From assembly GCA_011799875.1 (NCBI GenBank), contig CM022302.1, positions 377,737,380-377,801,379 of the forward strand: a stretch of DNA of 64,000 nucleotides, read 5' to 3'. A program made the position numbers and the translations under genes. The notes beneath the pieces are model-generated. The model ran no database searches. It was not told the DNA's origin and was given only the letters and a program-made list of their open reading frames with translations. This document shows, one piece after another, positions 52,335-63,536 of this stretch (position 1 is the first letter of the stretch; each line of letters starts with the position of its first letter). The DNA comes from Thinopyrum elongatum. Lineage: Eukaryota; Streptophyta; Magnoliopsida; Poales; Poaceae.

Positions 52335-53813
52335 TGCTACTTGTGAGCTGCGTTGGGATTTCCTCGAAGAGGAGATGATGATGCAGTCCAATAGAGATAA
52401 GTATTTCCCTCAGTTAAGAACCAAGGTTATCAATCCAGTAGGAGAACCACGCAACACCTCGTTAGTAGCACCTACACACAAAATAACAAATACTTGCACC
52501 CAAAGCGAACAAGGGGTTGTCAATCCCTCGGCGGTTAATTGCAAGGATTAAATATCGTAGTGATAGATAGATAACATAGAAATACAAAATAAAATAAAGT
52601 AAATAAAATTGCAGCAAGGTATTTTTAGGATTTTAATATAGGATATAAGTAGACCCGGGGGCCATGGTTTTTACTAGAGGCTTCTCTCTTGAAAACAGCA
52701 TATGGTGGGTAAACAAATTACTGTTGGGCAATTGATAGAAAAGCAAATAATCATGATGATATCCAAGGCAATGATCATGTATATAGGCATCACATCCGGG
52801 ACAAGTACACCGACTCCTGCCTGTATCTACCACTATTACTTCACACATCGACCGCTATCCAGCATGCATCTAGAGTATTAAATTCATAAAGAACGGAGTA
52901 ACGCCTTAAGCAAGATGACATGATGTAGACAAAGTAAACTCATGCATGAATAAACCCCATATTTTTATCCTTAATGGCAATGATACAAATACGTGTCATG
53001 TCCCTTTCTGTCACTGTGATTGAGCACCGCAAGATCGAACCCATCACAAAGCACCTCTCCCATTGCAAGAAAAGTTAATCTAGTTGGCCAAACCAAATCA
53101 ATAGATTGGAGAGAAATACAAAGCTATAATAATCATGCATAAAAGAGTTTAGAGAATACTCAAATAATATTCGTAGATAATCTGATCATAAACTCATAAT
53201 TCATCGGATCCCAACAAACACACCGCAAGAAGTGATTACATCGAATAGAACTCCAAGAATATCGAGGAGAACATTGTATTGAAGATCAAAGAGAGAGAAG
53301 AAGCCATCTAGCTACTAGATATGGACATGTAGGTCTGTGATAAACTACTCACACATCATCGGAAGGGCAGCAAGGTTGATGTAGAGCCCCTCTATGATCG
53401 GTTCCCCCCTCTGGCAGAGTACCGGAGAAGGCCTCCAGATGGGATCTCGCGGGACAGAAACTTGCGGCGGCGGAAAAAGTATTTTGGGTGGCTCTCTGAT
53501 GTTAGGGGAATATTTGGGTATTTATAGAGGTGGAATTAGGTCAAGAGGTGCCACGAGGGGCCCACAAGCCTGGGGGCGCCCCCCTCATCGGGCGTGCCTC
53601 CCGAGCTTGTCGCTCTCTCGTGGGTTGTCAGGTCTTCTCCCGAACCTTCTAGGGTTTCTTCTGGTCCAGAAAAAATTAATCCAAAGTTTTTTCTCCGTTT
53701 GGACTCTGTTTGATATTGATTTCTTGAAAAGCCAAAAACAAGAAAAAAAATAGCAACTGGCACTGGGCACTAAGTTAATAGGTTAGTCCCAAAAAATGAT
53801 ATATAATTACATA
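52335..53813 (-). repeat. 3' LTR of element H, truncated at its start
   Basis: Matches 55052-56547 up to AATGATATATAATTACATAA at about 53812. The terminal segment through GAGACGTATCA is missing. Confidence 0.8.
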
Positions 53814-54087
53814 AAGTTGCATCAATAACAACACCTATGGTTCGTAGGAAAGGCCAATCAAGTATTATTGGACATGACGGGTTGCAATCGATATCAAGCA
53901 CAATGAAATCATCCGGTACATAATTCCTATTTGCAATAATAATAACATCATTTATTCTATCCAAAGGTTTCCTAATAGTAGAATCCGCCAAGTGCAAATT
54001 AAGAGAACATAAATCCATATTGGTAAAACCTAGCACATCACATAGAGATTTTGGTATTGTCGAAACGCCAGCACCCAAATCACACAA
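53770..54087 (-). pseudogene. Element H aspartic protease remnant
   Basis: MCDLGAGVSTIPKSLCDVLG holds the retropepsin DxGA motif (D3 in this frame), followed by LNLHLADSTIRKPLDRINDV, NYVPDDFIVLDID and PIILDWPFLRTIGVVID, the usual flap-to-C-terminal sequence of Triticeae Gypsy proteases. The protein stops being homologous at about 53813, where it runs into LTR sequence. Reverse transcriptase and integrase are absent. Confidence 0.8.
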
Positions 54088-54159
54088 ATCATTGCACTCA
54101 TAATTTTTAATTTTAACTTTAATGGTAGGTTCTCGTTCATCATATAATTTCCTAGGTAT

Positions 54160-54756
54160 TTAAATCTCCAACTCTAGCTTTTCTTCTAAAGCTTTCATCA
54201 TCGCTTCTACAATATGTTTAGTAAAAGCCTTATTTTGTTCATAAGCATTGGGTGAATTTAGCATGGATTGCAACAAAGAAATACACTCAATCAAAGAACA
54301 ACTATCATAATTTAAGTCTTCGTAATCCAAAATAGTGGGCACATCGCTATTTAAAGTTTTTACCTCTCCAAACCCGCTTTTATCAATTTTTTCATTAAGA
54401 TTTTCACCATCTGAATTATGGGGACGCCTTCAAGCTAAAGTTGACTCTTCTTCAGTCCCCTTTTCATCAAGTTTTACATTGCTCAATAAAGATTCGATAG
54501 AAGAAACACCAATCATTTTGATATCTTCATCATTACTAAGCGCAAAAGATTCTGGTTTAGCTGCCATTAGATTTACTAGTGTAGTTTGTGCATCGAAAAT
54601 TCTCCGTAGCAAATTTTTAGTAAGAGCAAACTGAGATTGAAGATTAGCAACTTCTTTATTAGCATCATCGAGGTGTTTTCCAATAGCATCTAGCAAAGTA
54701 GAATGTTCCTTAAGTTCTTCAGTAAAAAAATTGCTGTGCTCAAATTGTGTAAACAT
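54160..54756 (-). pseudogene. Element H gag remnant, interrupted
   Basis: Two pieces. 54756-54430 reads MFTQFEHSNFFTEELKEHST and LDDANKEVANLQSQFALTKN (coiled coil); 54342-54160 reads PTILDYEDLNYDSCSLIECI and MMKALEEKLELEI. They lie between the primer-binding site and the protease, the normal place for gag, and are separated by stops. Confidence 0.6.
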
Positions 54757-55022
54757 GAATTCCTTAGTATTTTCTCGATTTCGGCCAACCTTTTATGGTA
54801 AGAGATATCATGATAATTTTCTCGAAACATCGCGACTAAGCAAAGAAGATAACAAGCAAAGAAAAAAGCAAACGCAAAAAAAGACAAACAGAAAATATTT
54901 TTGTATTTTTTTGAAAATATTTTAGAAGTGGGGGAGATGAAAACGAGAAGCAAATGGCAAATAATGTAAATGCAAGGAGATGAAAGTTTATGCGTAGGTA
55001 CTTGATAGATGCTGATGATGTC

Positions 55023-55040
55023 TCCCCGGCAACGGCGCCA
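55023..55040 (-). other. Primer-binding site of element H
   Basis: TGGCGCCGTTGCCGGGGA on the minus strand, 11 bp inside the 5' LTR. Confidence 0.8.
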
Positions 55041-55051
55041 GAAATTCTTCC

Positions 55052-56547
55052 TCCTACTTGTGAGCTGCGTTGGGATTTCCTCGAAGAGGAGAGGATGATG
55101 TAGTATAGTAGAGATAAGTATTTCCCTTAGTTAGCAGCACCTACACACAAAATAACAAATACTTGCACCCAATGCGAACAAGGGGTTGTCAATCCCTCGG
55201 CGGTTAATTGCAAGCATAAATCTTGAAGTGATAGATAGATAGCACAAAAATACGAAATAAAATAAAGTAAACAAAATTGCAGCAAGGTATTTTTATGATT
55301 TCAATATAGGATAAAAGTAGACCCGGGAGCCATAGTTTTCACTAGAGTCTTCTCTCTTGAAAATAGCATAGGGTGGGTAAACAAATTACTGTTGGGCAAT
55401 TGATAAAAAGCAAATAATCATGAAGACATCCAAGGCAATGATCATGTATATAGGCATCATGTCCGAGACAAGTAGACCGACTCCTGCCTGCTTCTACTAC
55501 TATTACTTCACACATCGACCACTATCTAGCATGCATCTAGAGTATTAAGTTCATAAAGAACGGAGTAACGCCTTAAGTAAGATGACATGATGTAGACAAA
55601 GTAAACTCACGCATGAATAAACTCCATCTTTTATCCTTAATGGCAACAATACAAATACGTGTCATGTCCCTTTCTGTCACTGGGATTGAACACTGCAAGA
55701 TCGAACCCATCACAAAGCACCTCTCCCATTGCAAGAAAAAACAATCTAGTTGGCCAAATCAAATCAATAGATTGGAGAGAAATACAAAGCTATAATAATC
55801 ATGCATAAAAGAGTTCAGACAAGACTCAAATAATATTCATAGATAATCTGATCATAAACTCACAATTCATCGGATCCCAACAAACACACCGCAAAAAGTG
55901 ATTACATCGAATAGAACTCCAAGAACATCGAGGAGAACATTGTATTGAAGATCAAAGAGAGAGAAGAAACCATCTAGCTACTAGCTATGGACCCGTAGGT
56001 CTGTGGTAAACTACTCACACATCATCAGAAGGGCAGCAAGGTTGATGTAGAGCCCCTCCGTGATCGATTCCCCCTCCAGTAGAGTACCGGAGAAGGCCTC
56101 CAGATGGGATCTCATGGGACAGAAACTTGCGGCGGCAGAAAAATTATTTCGGGTAGCTCTCTGATGTCAGGGGAATATTTGAGTATTTATAGAGGTGGAA
56201 TTAGGTCAAGAGGTGCCATGAGGGGCTCACAAGCCTGGGGCGCCCCCTCCTAGGGCGCGCCTCCCGAGCTTGTCGCTCCCTCGTGGCTCGTCAGGTCTTA
56301 TCCTGAACCTTCTAGGGTCTCTTTTGGTCCAGAAAAAATTAATCCAAATTTTTTTCTCCGTTTGGACTCTGTTTGATATTGATTTCCTGAAAAGCGAAAA
56401 ACAAGCAAAAAAAACAGCAACTGGCACCGGGCACTAAGTTAATAGGTTAGTCCAAAAAAATGATATATAATTGCATATAAAACATCCAAGATTGATACTA
56501 TAATAGCATGGAACAATAAAAAATATAGATACGTTGGAGACGTATCA
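55052..56547 (-). repeat. 5' LTR of element H
   Basis: 1496 bp. The plus-strand left edge reads TCCTACTTGTGAGC, where the expected TGCTAC has changed; the right edge is GTTGGAGACGTATCA. Confidence 0.85.
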
Positions 56548-56552
56548 AACTG

Positions 56553-58011
56553 CGTTTGGTATGACCGCGGCACCGTCGTACCAGGTGAAATCAGCACCGA
56601 AAGTGGCCATTCCATATGCGATTCTTCACCGATTTCGTCTCCCTTTGCTTCCACACGATCCTTGGACAATAAGGAAGGGTTTGGGAAAGGATAAGGCTCG
56701 TCTTGAGCCCTTGGATGCATCACATCAATGGAGGAGACCAAGGAGGCGTCCTATATATGCACCTCCAACCCTAGCTGCCGTCACCTCACCTCATCCATCG
56801 CCCACGAATCCATATCCATCTCTATTGATGCTCCATATCTACCTCACAAAAGATGGGCCGAAATCAAGAGGAAGAGGAGGAGGCTCCACCACCGCGAGCC
56901 CCGGCCTTCGCGCCGGTGCATTCTCCATTGTGCCACCATCATCGGTGCCGCCTCCATCACCACCATGGTCGGCGCCACCATCATCGCCATTACCATCGGC
57001 ACTGGCATCTCCATCACCACCATGCCTTCTCCCTTCAATGGCTCGATGTCGGCTTCTAACATAACCCTCTCCTCTATGTGTACCATTAACATGTTTGACT
57101 AGTTGCACTTGTTCTCGGGGATAGGGATGAACTCTTTATGATTACAATTATTTACTTCCATGTGGTCCAATATCTTTTTACTTCATGTTCAAGTTAGTAT
57201 CCTTCAGGAATGTAGAGAGGAGGCCTCAATCGCATTATCACTGTGATTGGCCGTGAAGTTGCTACTGTTATTGTAGAGGGACCGGTGCCATCGGATAATA
57301 GACAATTATGTTTGAAGTTCGTGCCTTTGCAATTGATAGGGGAGTAACAGGTTAACCCACATATGGATGTGTCCACGGATAAACTCTTAATCATTGTAGT
57401 GAGAACCGTATGTGGAAACTACGGTAGTGGTGTATGTGACATGAAGTATGCCCATGAGTAGAACATGTTCTGTACAGGGGACCACCCACTTATGCATATG
57501 AAGAGCAGATTACATATATGACAGAGAGCATTTACACCGCACTTGTTGCGCAGGTCATATTTGTAGAGATGACTTCGGAACCCTCGAGAACACTTTGCTC
57601 CTCAAGAACCTTCTGTACTAACATAGTATATTTCTCTTCCTATTTTTACCATCCTGCTCATAGTGTAGTAAGGGCATCTGCAATGCTGACCCGCTAATCA
57701 AACACCGCATTCGTCCACGGACACGGATGCTGGAGCCGGCCATCCAAAGCTAACCGCATACACTTCTAGCCAGATTTCAACTAACCGGACGAATTACATG
57801 CAAACCGGATGATTTTCATACAAATCGGACAAAAATATTTACATTTCGGACATATTTTAACTAAACTATACCGGACTAAGCTAAAACTAGTCTAATGTCG
57901 TCCACAGTGGATCTCCATTCCCACCACATGTCTTCCCTATGCCCGGCAGCCTTTCATTGTACCTACCTCTAAATCTTCCGCAGCGGTTGCTAGTTAGCGC
58001 TGCCCGGAGCA
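56553..58011. other. Non-coding; possible old LTR or promoter region
   Basis: A TATA-like CCTATATATGCACC at about 56749, followed by AACCCTAGCTGCCGTCACC, resembles a retroelement U3/R boundary. The CACCAC-rich stretch 56880-57030 is open in several frames on both strands for compositional reasons. From 57690 to 57960 a stretch with repeated CCGGA(C/T)xAA motifs is probably transposon-derived. No gene is supported. Confidence 0.4.
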
Positions 58012-58508
58012 ATGAATGCTTTGAGTTGGAATGGCAAAGGGCTTGGGAACCCTTGGTCAGTCGAGAGCTTCGCAAGGTGGAGAAGCAGGAAGGCCCCGAC
58101 TTGTTGTTTGTCATGGAAAATAATATAAAGGGCGAGAGAGTAGAAGATTTGAAGTTTTCTTTAGTTTTTTTAAATCCTGTTGTCAGTGACGGCCTTAGTG
58201 GAGGTGTTGGACTGTTTTGGTCCAGGGAAATTGATGCCGCATTGGAAAATTACAGTGTCTCGCACATTGATGTAACAATCAAGAAACATAATAAAAAGTG
58301 GAGGTTTACTAGTTTGTATGGGTAGCCACGAGTGGAACGGGCATCACACTTGGCGCTTCATGAGGAGTTTTTTTGCTATTGCGCATGAGACTTGGATGCG
58401 TATGGGCGATTTTAATGAAATTCTTCATGCCGATGAGCAGTTTGGTGTCAATGCTAGACCAGAGAGTCAAATAGATCTTTTCAGGAAGTGGTGGAAGATT
58501 GCTCACTG
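58012..58508 (+). pseudogene. LINE remnant, APE-type endonuclease domain
   Basis: ATG 58012 begins MNALSWNGKGLGNPW. After a frameshift come RELRKVEKQEGPDLLFVMEN and GLSGGVGLFWSREID, and after a further shift HTWRFMRSFFAIAHETWMRM and GDFNEILHADEQFG. The order WN.xGLG, ETxx-type ME, G(L/V)GLFW and GDFNE is that of the EEP/APE endonuclease at the start of plant LINE ORF2. Truncated after about 165 codons; no RT follows. Confidence 0.75.
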
Positions 58509-58519
58509 AAAGGCTTTGC

Positions 58520-60190
58520 AACTATTGTTAAAGCTAGGCTTGATAGAGCTTCTCATACTTTTACTCAGATTTACTGCTTACTTTGTTTACTTTGGTTGCA
58601 CTTTATGCTATTGATATTATTGCACTAATGACTCGTATGAAGACCTAATATGGAGTTAGGTTGTTATGCTTTCATACTATTGCATCTTGCTTTATCGTGT
58701 GTATTACTAACATAATCAGTGGTATGTCACTCGAGGTAAGGATAAAGAACGGGAAATAATAATGAGAATCTCCTTTACCGGCTATATCAAGTCATAGTGA
58801 CACTAAAACGAACACACCCCTGCGACCACATTTTCCTTTATGTGAAGGCCCTAGTTCGTCTATAGTTAATGACTTTGAGGGGTATCGCCAAAGAGGGATA
58901 GTTGGAAGGTCACTATTTCCTTGGCCCGAAAATTGCCATTCAACTATGAGAGACTAGGTTGGTAAGATTGCATAGAGAGAAAGTTATTGCACTTCGTAGT
59001 GGATGAGTTGTGCCATGGGGTGGCAAGGACCCAGTTTATCTCTCCCAGGATATACTATAGGTATGTTAGTGATACAGTAGAATTGCCATGCTATAGAAGA
59101 GATTTGTTGGACCGTTGTCCATAGTGTGGGTACAGTGCATGGCTTGTGCAGAGTGAAAAGTGTATGTGAATAGTTGCATCTTCGATCAAGGACACGGTTC
59201 ATACTAGGTCACACTATTCGGTCATTGTCGAGTCCGGTGTTATAAACGTAACAAGATGATATTGAGATTATAAAACAAGGAAAATGAGATTTGTCAGACT
59301 TACAGTGGAAGGACCTAGACATATGCGTATGTCAGGGACTTGAGGTTAAGCCATTGGATGGCTAAGAGAAAGATGCCCGGAGGACCGCAGGGAAGTAATA
59401 CATGGCCGTGCAGCAATCATGGTGATGAATTGGATAGCATGGTTGTTTTACTTGTTATGCTTTATTGTTATCATACTACAGTTACTTCACTTATTTATCT
59501 TGCTCAATGAACATGTCATGTTATGATAGTTAGTATGTTTTACATGCTTGAGTGCCTTGGAATATTTTCTTGGGATTGTGATCGATTGACTTGCTAGTAC
59601 ATTCAAACGTACTCATTAGCTTTTTACACGGCTAGGTTCAGCATAGGATCGTCTTCCACTAGCAAGGAGCCAAAGTATTCATGCGCTAGAAGAGCGACCC
59701 GGTCAAATCCATGTGCATTGGAGCCAAGACTGTACGACTCTTAAACATTAGTTTCGCTACATAGATATTTGTATTTAGTCAGAGAGCTAAGTACGGTGAC
59801 TCTGTAAAGTCATGTTGATCAATAAAGCTCTCTTGTGGAATGGCATGTATCTATGATTCATGTTGTAAATGCGCACGCCAGAGTGATTTTTGGGGCTAGC
59901 GTGTGCGGCCTTCGTCTAAATACAGTGGTATTCGAATGGGGTGCCATAATTGTGCCTTTGACTATGATTAAATCTATGTGTGTTTAAGTAATTTAATCTA
60001 TGTTCTTCAGTGTTGTTGTTTTTGCTATCATGCAGCCTGAAGCTTTCTGGGAAACTAAACACAACACATAATATGGTTTATCGCGTGTATTTGCTCAGCT
60101 AGGCTGAATCAGACCGCATATGCGTGAGGCCCAAAATCAATGTTTATGGGGAGCGTCTTCGCGCGACTGACCGCTTCTAATCCATTACCT
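58520..60190. other. No gene seen; possibly LTR-derived
   Basis: A long AT-rich stretch without coding signal, ending near ATCAATAAAGCTCTCTTG (59818), a polyadenylation-like context. Style and length suggest a decayed solo LTR, but I cannot identify its ends. Confidence 0.35.
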
Positions 60191-60231
60191 CCTCGATGTC
60201 CATCCGCGAGCTTCCACTATTTTCTCTATTG

Positions 60232-60300
60232 CAGATGACCACCTTATCTTCACCACCATGGCCAACAAAGCCGTTCCACCGGAGTTTGCGATGAACTCGT
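60232..60300 (+). pseudogene. Possible short exon fragment
   Basis: An acceptor-like TTTTCTCTATTGCAG is followed by ATGACCACC and by ATGGCCAACAAAGCCGTTCC (MANKAVPPEFAMNS) up to a GTATGT donor-like site near 60299. No family is recognised and no continuation was found. Confidence 0.25.
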
Positions 60301-61000
60301 ATGTTCTAACCTCTCTCTATTGACATGGGCTTTTGGTCCATATGTGTATGTACTAGATGTTTCTAGTCTATGTATGTGATTTTTCATATTAATAATCTTG
60401 TGGTGTTATTAATCTGGGAGTAGGGCATTTCGGAGACCGGGCCCCATGGAGACCTTAATTTTGAAAATTCCAAAATTCAAACCTTTTAGTTTCAAAAAAA
60501 TTATAAAAAAAATACACATGTATACAAGGATGTAATGTGTATGTGTGTAAAATTTTAGGTTGAAATAACTTGAATTACGAGTTGCACAAAAAAAATCATG
60601 GACTTTGAGGTTGAACAGTACACATGCTAAAAAGCCACAGATTTGTCTTCTTTGTGTAGTTCTCGATTTAACGTGTTTGGACCTGAAAATTTACACACAT
60701 GTATATTATGTCTCTAGGTATATGTGTTTTTTTTTCATAATTTTATGAAACTTGAGTGAATTTTACAGTTTTTAATTTAAGGCATTCATTCCCGGGTGTG
60801 TGCTCATTGTGTTGTGTATTCTTTTGATACTTCATTTTGAGCCAATAAAATTCACCCTTTGCCGAAAATGCAGCTCGGTGTCCATTTAGTATTTCACTAA
60901 TCTGGATTAAGCTTGATCAATTTCTAAGGAAAAAAGTCAAAGCTTTAAAATGTTTTTGAAAATGGGATCTTCCTAAATACAGCAACGTTCGCATCATGTA
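60300..61000. other. AT-rich, probably MITE-derived; no gene
   Basis: 60430-60800 begins and ends with short GC-rich blocks (GAGACCGGGCCCCATGGAG and CCCGGGTGTGTGCTC) around poly-A/T-rich DNA, as in several grass repeats. The termini do not pair well enough to name a family. Confidence 0.35.
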
Positions 61001-62469
61001 CGTTGCGTGACGTGCGTTCTGAATCTAGGAGGCAACCTTCACAATTAAGCCCGCCCCGCTTTGGGTTACACACGAGAGAAGAACGATCGCCTTTCCTTGG
61101 GCCTGGCCCGTCCCTCCAAACTGCTAGACGAGTGAGTGCTGAAGCCATCCATCTTTGGGCCGATATTTTTCAGCCATCCACAGTTTCATAATCATGCAGA
61201 CGTGGGGCTCGCCTATGCATTGCTCTTGCCTCTTGGTTGCCTCCAACATAATCATTACTTAAAACAAGCTAATTACAAGTAAGTAGTGTGCCTTTTCCCT
61301 GGCCGTTGAACTACTGCGACCTAAAGATGACACATCATGGCGGAAAGGAAAGACGGTATGGAGTATGGACCACGGAGTGGCTCTGCGCTGTACTCTGTAG
61401 ATATTACCACGACTCCGGCGCCCTGCCTCGCCTGCCCTTTCTTTGTCGCACACACACATATACCTTTCCTCTTTCGAATGTGCTTTTGAATTTGACCGCT
61501 TTTCTACTAGTACGTCTTTGGACCTTTTTGTATACGGCGAGTTGGACGTATGCCGAACGACACCAGTACAGATTCTGCGTACTGAATGTGTCTGTCATCC
61601 GTGCGATTCCGAGTTATCCGGCCAGTCTAAAATATCTGCCCCAATCCAACGTGGCATCCACTCGTAGCTTCAGCAAGGCTTCTCTTGATCGTTTTCCACT
61701 AAGCGTTTTAACTTGTGGCTGTAATTCATTTGTGAAGACGTATATATACTTATATAGGCAGCCACAAGCGACCGATCCAGTTGATTGCCTACACGTTTGA
61801 CGTGGGCCAGGCCAATCAACGTGGACAGTGTATACTTTCCGAAAACATTGTTGCTGGATAAGTATGCGGGCATGGCAGGTCTAATCTTGCTCCACATGGC
61901 AAAGGCCAGGTGGAACGTCCAAAATGTGGCGTGGTTGGTTACACCGCGCTGCGCTAGGTGGTTTCAGTAGAGAAAAGATAAGAACTAGTAGGTCTCTGGA
62001 GGTCAAAGGAGTCCTGCTTATACAAGTTGCACGATGATGAACCATGAAGCAACTAGCCGTTCAGACTCGGGCCTCAGGGAGCAAACTAAATAAGCAACTG
62101 GCCCTTTCTTTGAGACTTAAGATATGATGAGCTTGCAGCTTAGAAGGCACGGGACCGCGGGGAAACCAGGAATAGTAGCTGATTGATTGCACCAACGCCA
62201 CGGCTAAATGAACCAAAACACATCTCTGTCAGTCGTTGGCTGGTCGACGCCGACGCCAACGCCAGCTGATGGCAAGGCAACTAAGCTCCACCATGTCAGG
62301 TCGTCGAACGAGAATGGGAGGTCAAGTTGTCAGTTAACTATTTGCAGCTGAGGTCGATCGATCGGGTGGCTCATCAGCACAACAGCACAGAGGTCACCGT
62401 CCCCTGTGGACAGAATCGTCGCTGTGGTGATGCAAAAAGTTTTAACTTTCATCGTTGCAGCCGAACCGT
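61001..62469. other. Low-copy-looking intergenic sequence, no gene supported
   Basis: Base composition is more balanced than in the transposon nest. A 170-codon open frame at 61288-61800 has no domain, repeats or plausible composition, so I do not call it. No promoter or repeat of note. Confidence 0.4.
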
Positions 62470-62479
62470 GATTTATCAT

Positions 62480-62550
62480 CTACTAATATAAAAGCGTTTT
62501 TAACACTACATTAGTGTGAAAATACTTTTATATTATAGGACGAAGGGGTA
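62480..62550. mobile_element. Stowaway MITE, left end lost
   Basis: ACTAATATAAAAGCGTTTTT and the paired ACTTTTATATTATAGG-type right half, ending GACGAAGGGGTA, form the interior palindrome and right terminus of a Stowaway element. The CTCCCTCCGT left terminus is missing. Confidence 0.65.
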
Positions 62551-62572
62551 CTATATAATATACAATATAGTA

Positions 62573-62692
62573 CTCCATCCGTTCCAAATTAGTTGACTTG
62601 AATTTATCTAAATATGGATGTATCTATACTTGTTTAGTGTCTAGATACATTCATGTGATAAATATGGGTCAAGTAATTTAGAACGAAGGGAG
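62573..62692. mobile_element. Stowaway MITE, complete, 120 bp
   Basis: Ends CTCCATCCGTTCCAAATTAG and the complement of CTCCCTTCGTTCTAAATTAC, with TA on both sides (62571-62572 and 62693-62694). No coding capacity. Confidence 0.9.
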
Positions 62693-62700
62693 TACTATAT

Positions 62701-63306
62701 AATACAGTAACTTGGTCGATCGTTTACGCTGAAAATCTGCAAGTCCATTTCTTTTCCAATCGTTGAAGATTGCCCGGGCTAGCATTGGACAGTGCAGCGC
62801 TCCTGTTTCCTCCTTTTCATTTCGCTGCGTGTCTCTCCGCTTTGGTTAAAGTTGGGTGGTCCACAGCTGACACCATCGATGGCCACGCAGTAGCTTTGTT
62901 TGATGGTTCACACCCACACTGCTACGCTGAAAGTTTTTCCTCATCGCTGACACTGTACAGATTCAAAGAGACGCAACAAGTTGTAAAGAATACTCGTGTT
63001 AACGCGAACTGAGTACTAGTGCTCGTTTTTTTCTTAATTTATTTTAACCTTTCCGGCGATATTTTGTTCAATGTGAGGAGACTTTCTCATTGACTATGAA
63101 AACGTCTGTACTGACTTCTTTACGCCTTGTACAACGGTAGGTGCTTAGCCAGGTGTTAGAAAAAAAACCCAGTTTTTCTTCTGAGATTGGATTCCACAGG
63201 TGCTTAGAAAGGGTGGCAAAAGCAAAGTTTTGCTTCCGGTGCCAGCCGGTGCTTGCAAGAATAACTGTCCCCTTCAAATCCATTGCATCGTTGAATATAG
63301 CAGATG
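62701..63306. other. Intergenic, no gene seen
   Basis: Short frames only, without family resemblance. GTGCTTAGCCAGG and GTGCTTAGAAAGG near 63150 and 63200 are a minor repeated motif. Confidence 0.4.
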
Positions 63307-63314
63307 CCAGGCTT

Positions 63315-63337
63315 AAGTGGCGGAGCTAGCACAGGAT

Positions 63338-63384
<47 letters not shown>

Positions 63385-63528
63385 ATGGCAAAATATGGAT
63401 TCATGAAGCGGCAAAAGTCTCTATTTTTCTCAATATATGTCATCACAAAAAAAAAATACCACAGAAGATCCCAGTCTTGGGGAGGGGGGGCACAGCCTCC
63501 CCCAGCCATACACATAGCTCCGTCAGTG
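63315..63528. mobile_element. hAT-like MITE with a 41-G run
   Basis: Termini AAGTGGCGGAGCTA and the complement of CACTGACGGAGCTA are flanked by 8-bp duplications CCAGGCTT (63307-63314) / CCAGGCTA (63529-63536), the hAT signature length. The same end type is seen at 11799. The interior has no coding capacity. Confidence 0.75.
63342..63382. repeat. Homopolymer of 41 G
   Basis: An uninterrupted G run as given in the sequence, inside the hAT-like MITE. It is able to form G-quadruplexes. Run length may be affected by sequencing error. Confidence 0.85.
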
Positions 63529-63536
63529 CCAGGCTA

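Larger units (their letters stand above)
52335..56547 (-). mobile_element. LTR retrotransposon H (Gypsy-type), internally deleted
   Basis: The target duplication CACTG (52330-52334) / AACTG (56548-56552) has one change. The 5' LTR is 55052-56547 (TGATACGTCTCC on the minus strand). The left LTR (52335 to about 53813) lacks its first 90 bp or so and joins directly to the protease remnant. The primer-binding site is identical to that of C and D. The LTR shares long blocks with element D (for example CATCGACCGCTATCCAGC). Confidence 0.85.

Noticed and set aside
56534..57108. Overlapping frames of 80-176 codons on both strands
   Set aside because: Produced by a CACCAC/CATC-rich stretch that lacks stops in several frames; composition (His/Pro or Met/Val repeats) is not protein-like.
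2500..60000. CRISPR arrays, operons, ribosome-binding sites, tRNA or rRNA genes
   Set aside because: Nothing of the kind is seen. The repeats present are transposon ends, LTRs or microsatellites of a plant nuclear genome.
61288..61800. 170-codon open frame on the plus strand
   Set aside because: No domain, no codon pattern, no splice or promoter context, and overlapping frames on the other strand are equally open. Treated as chance.
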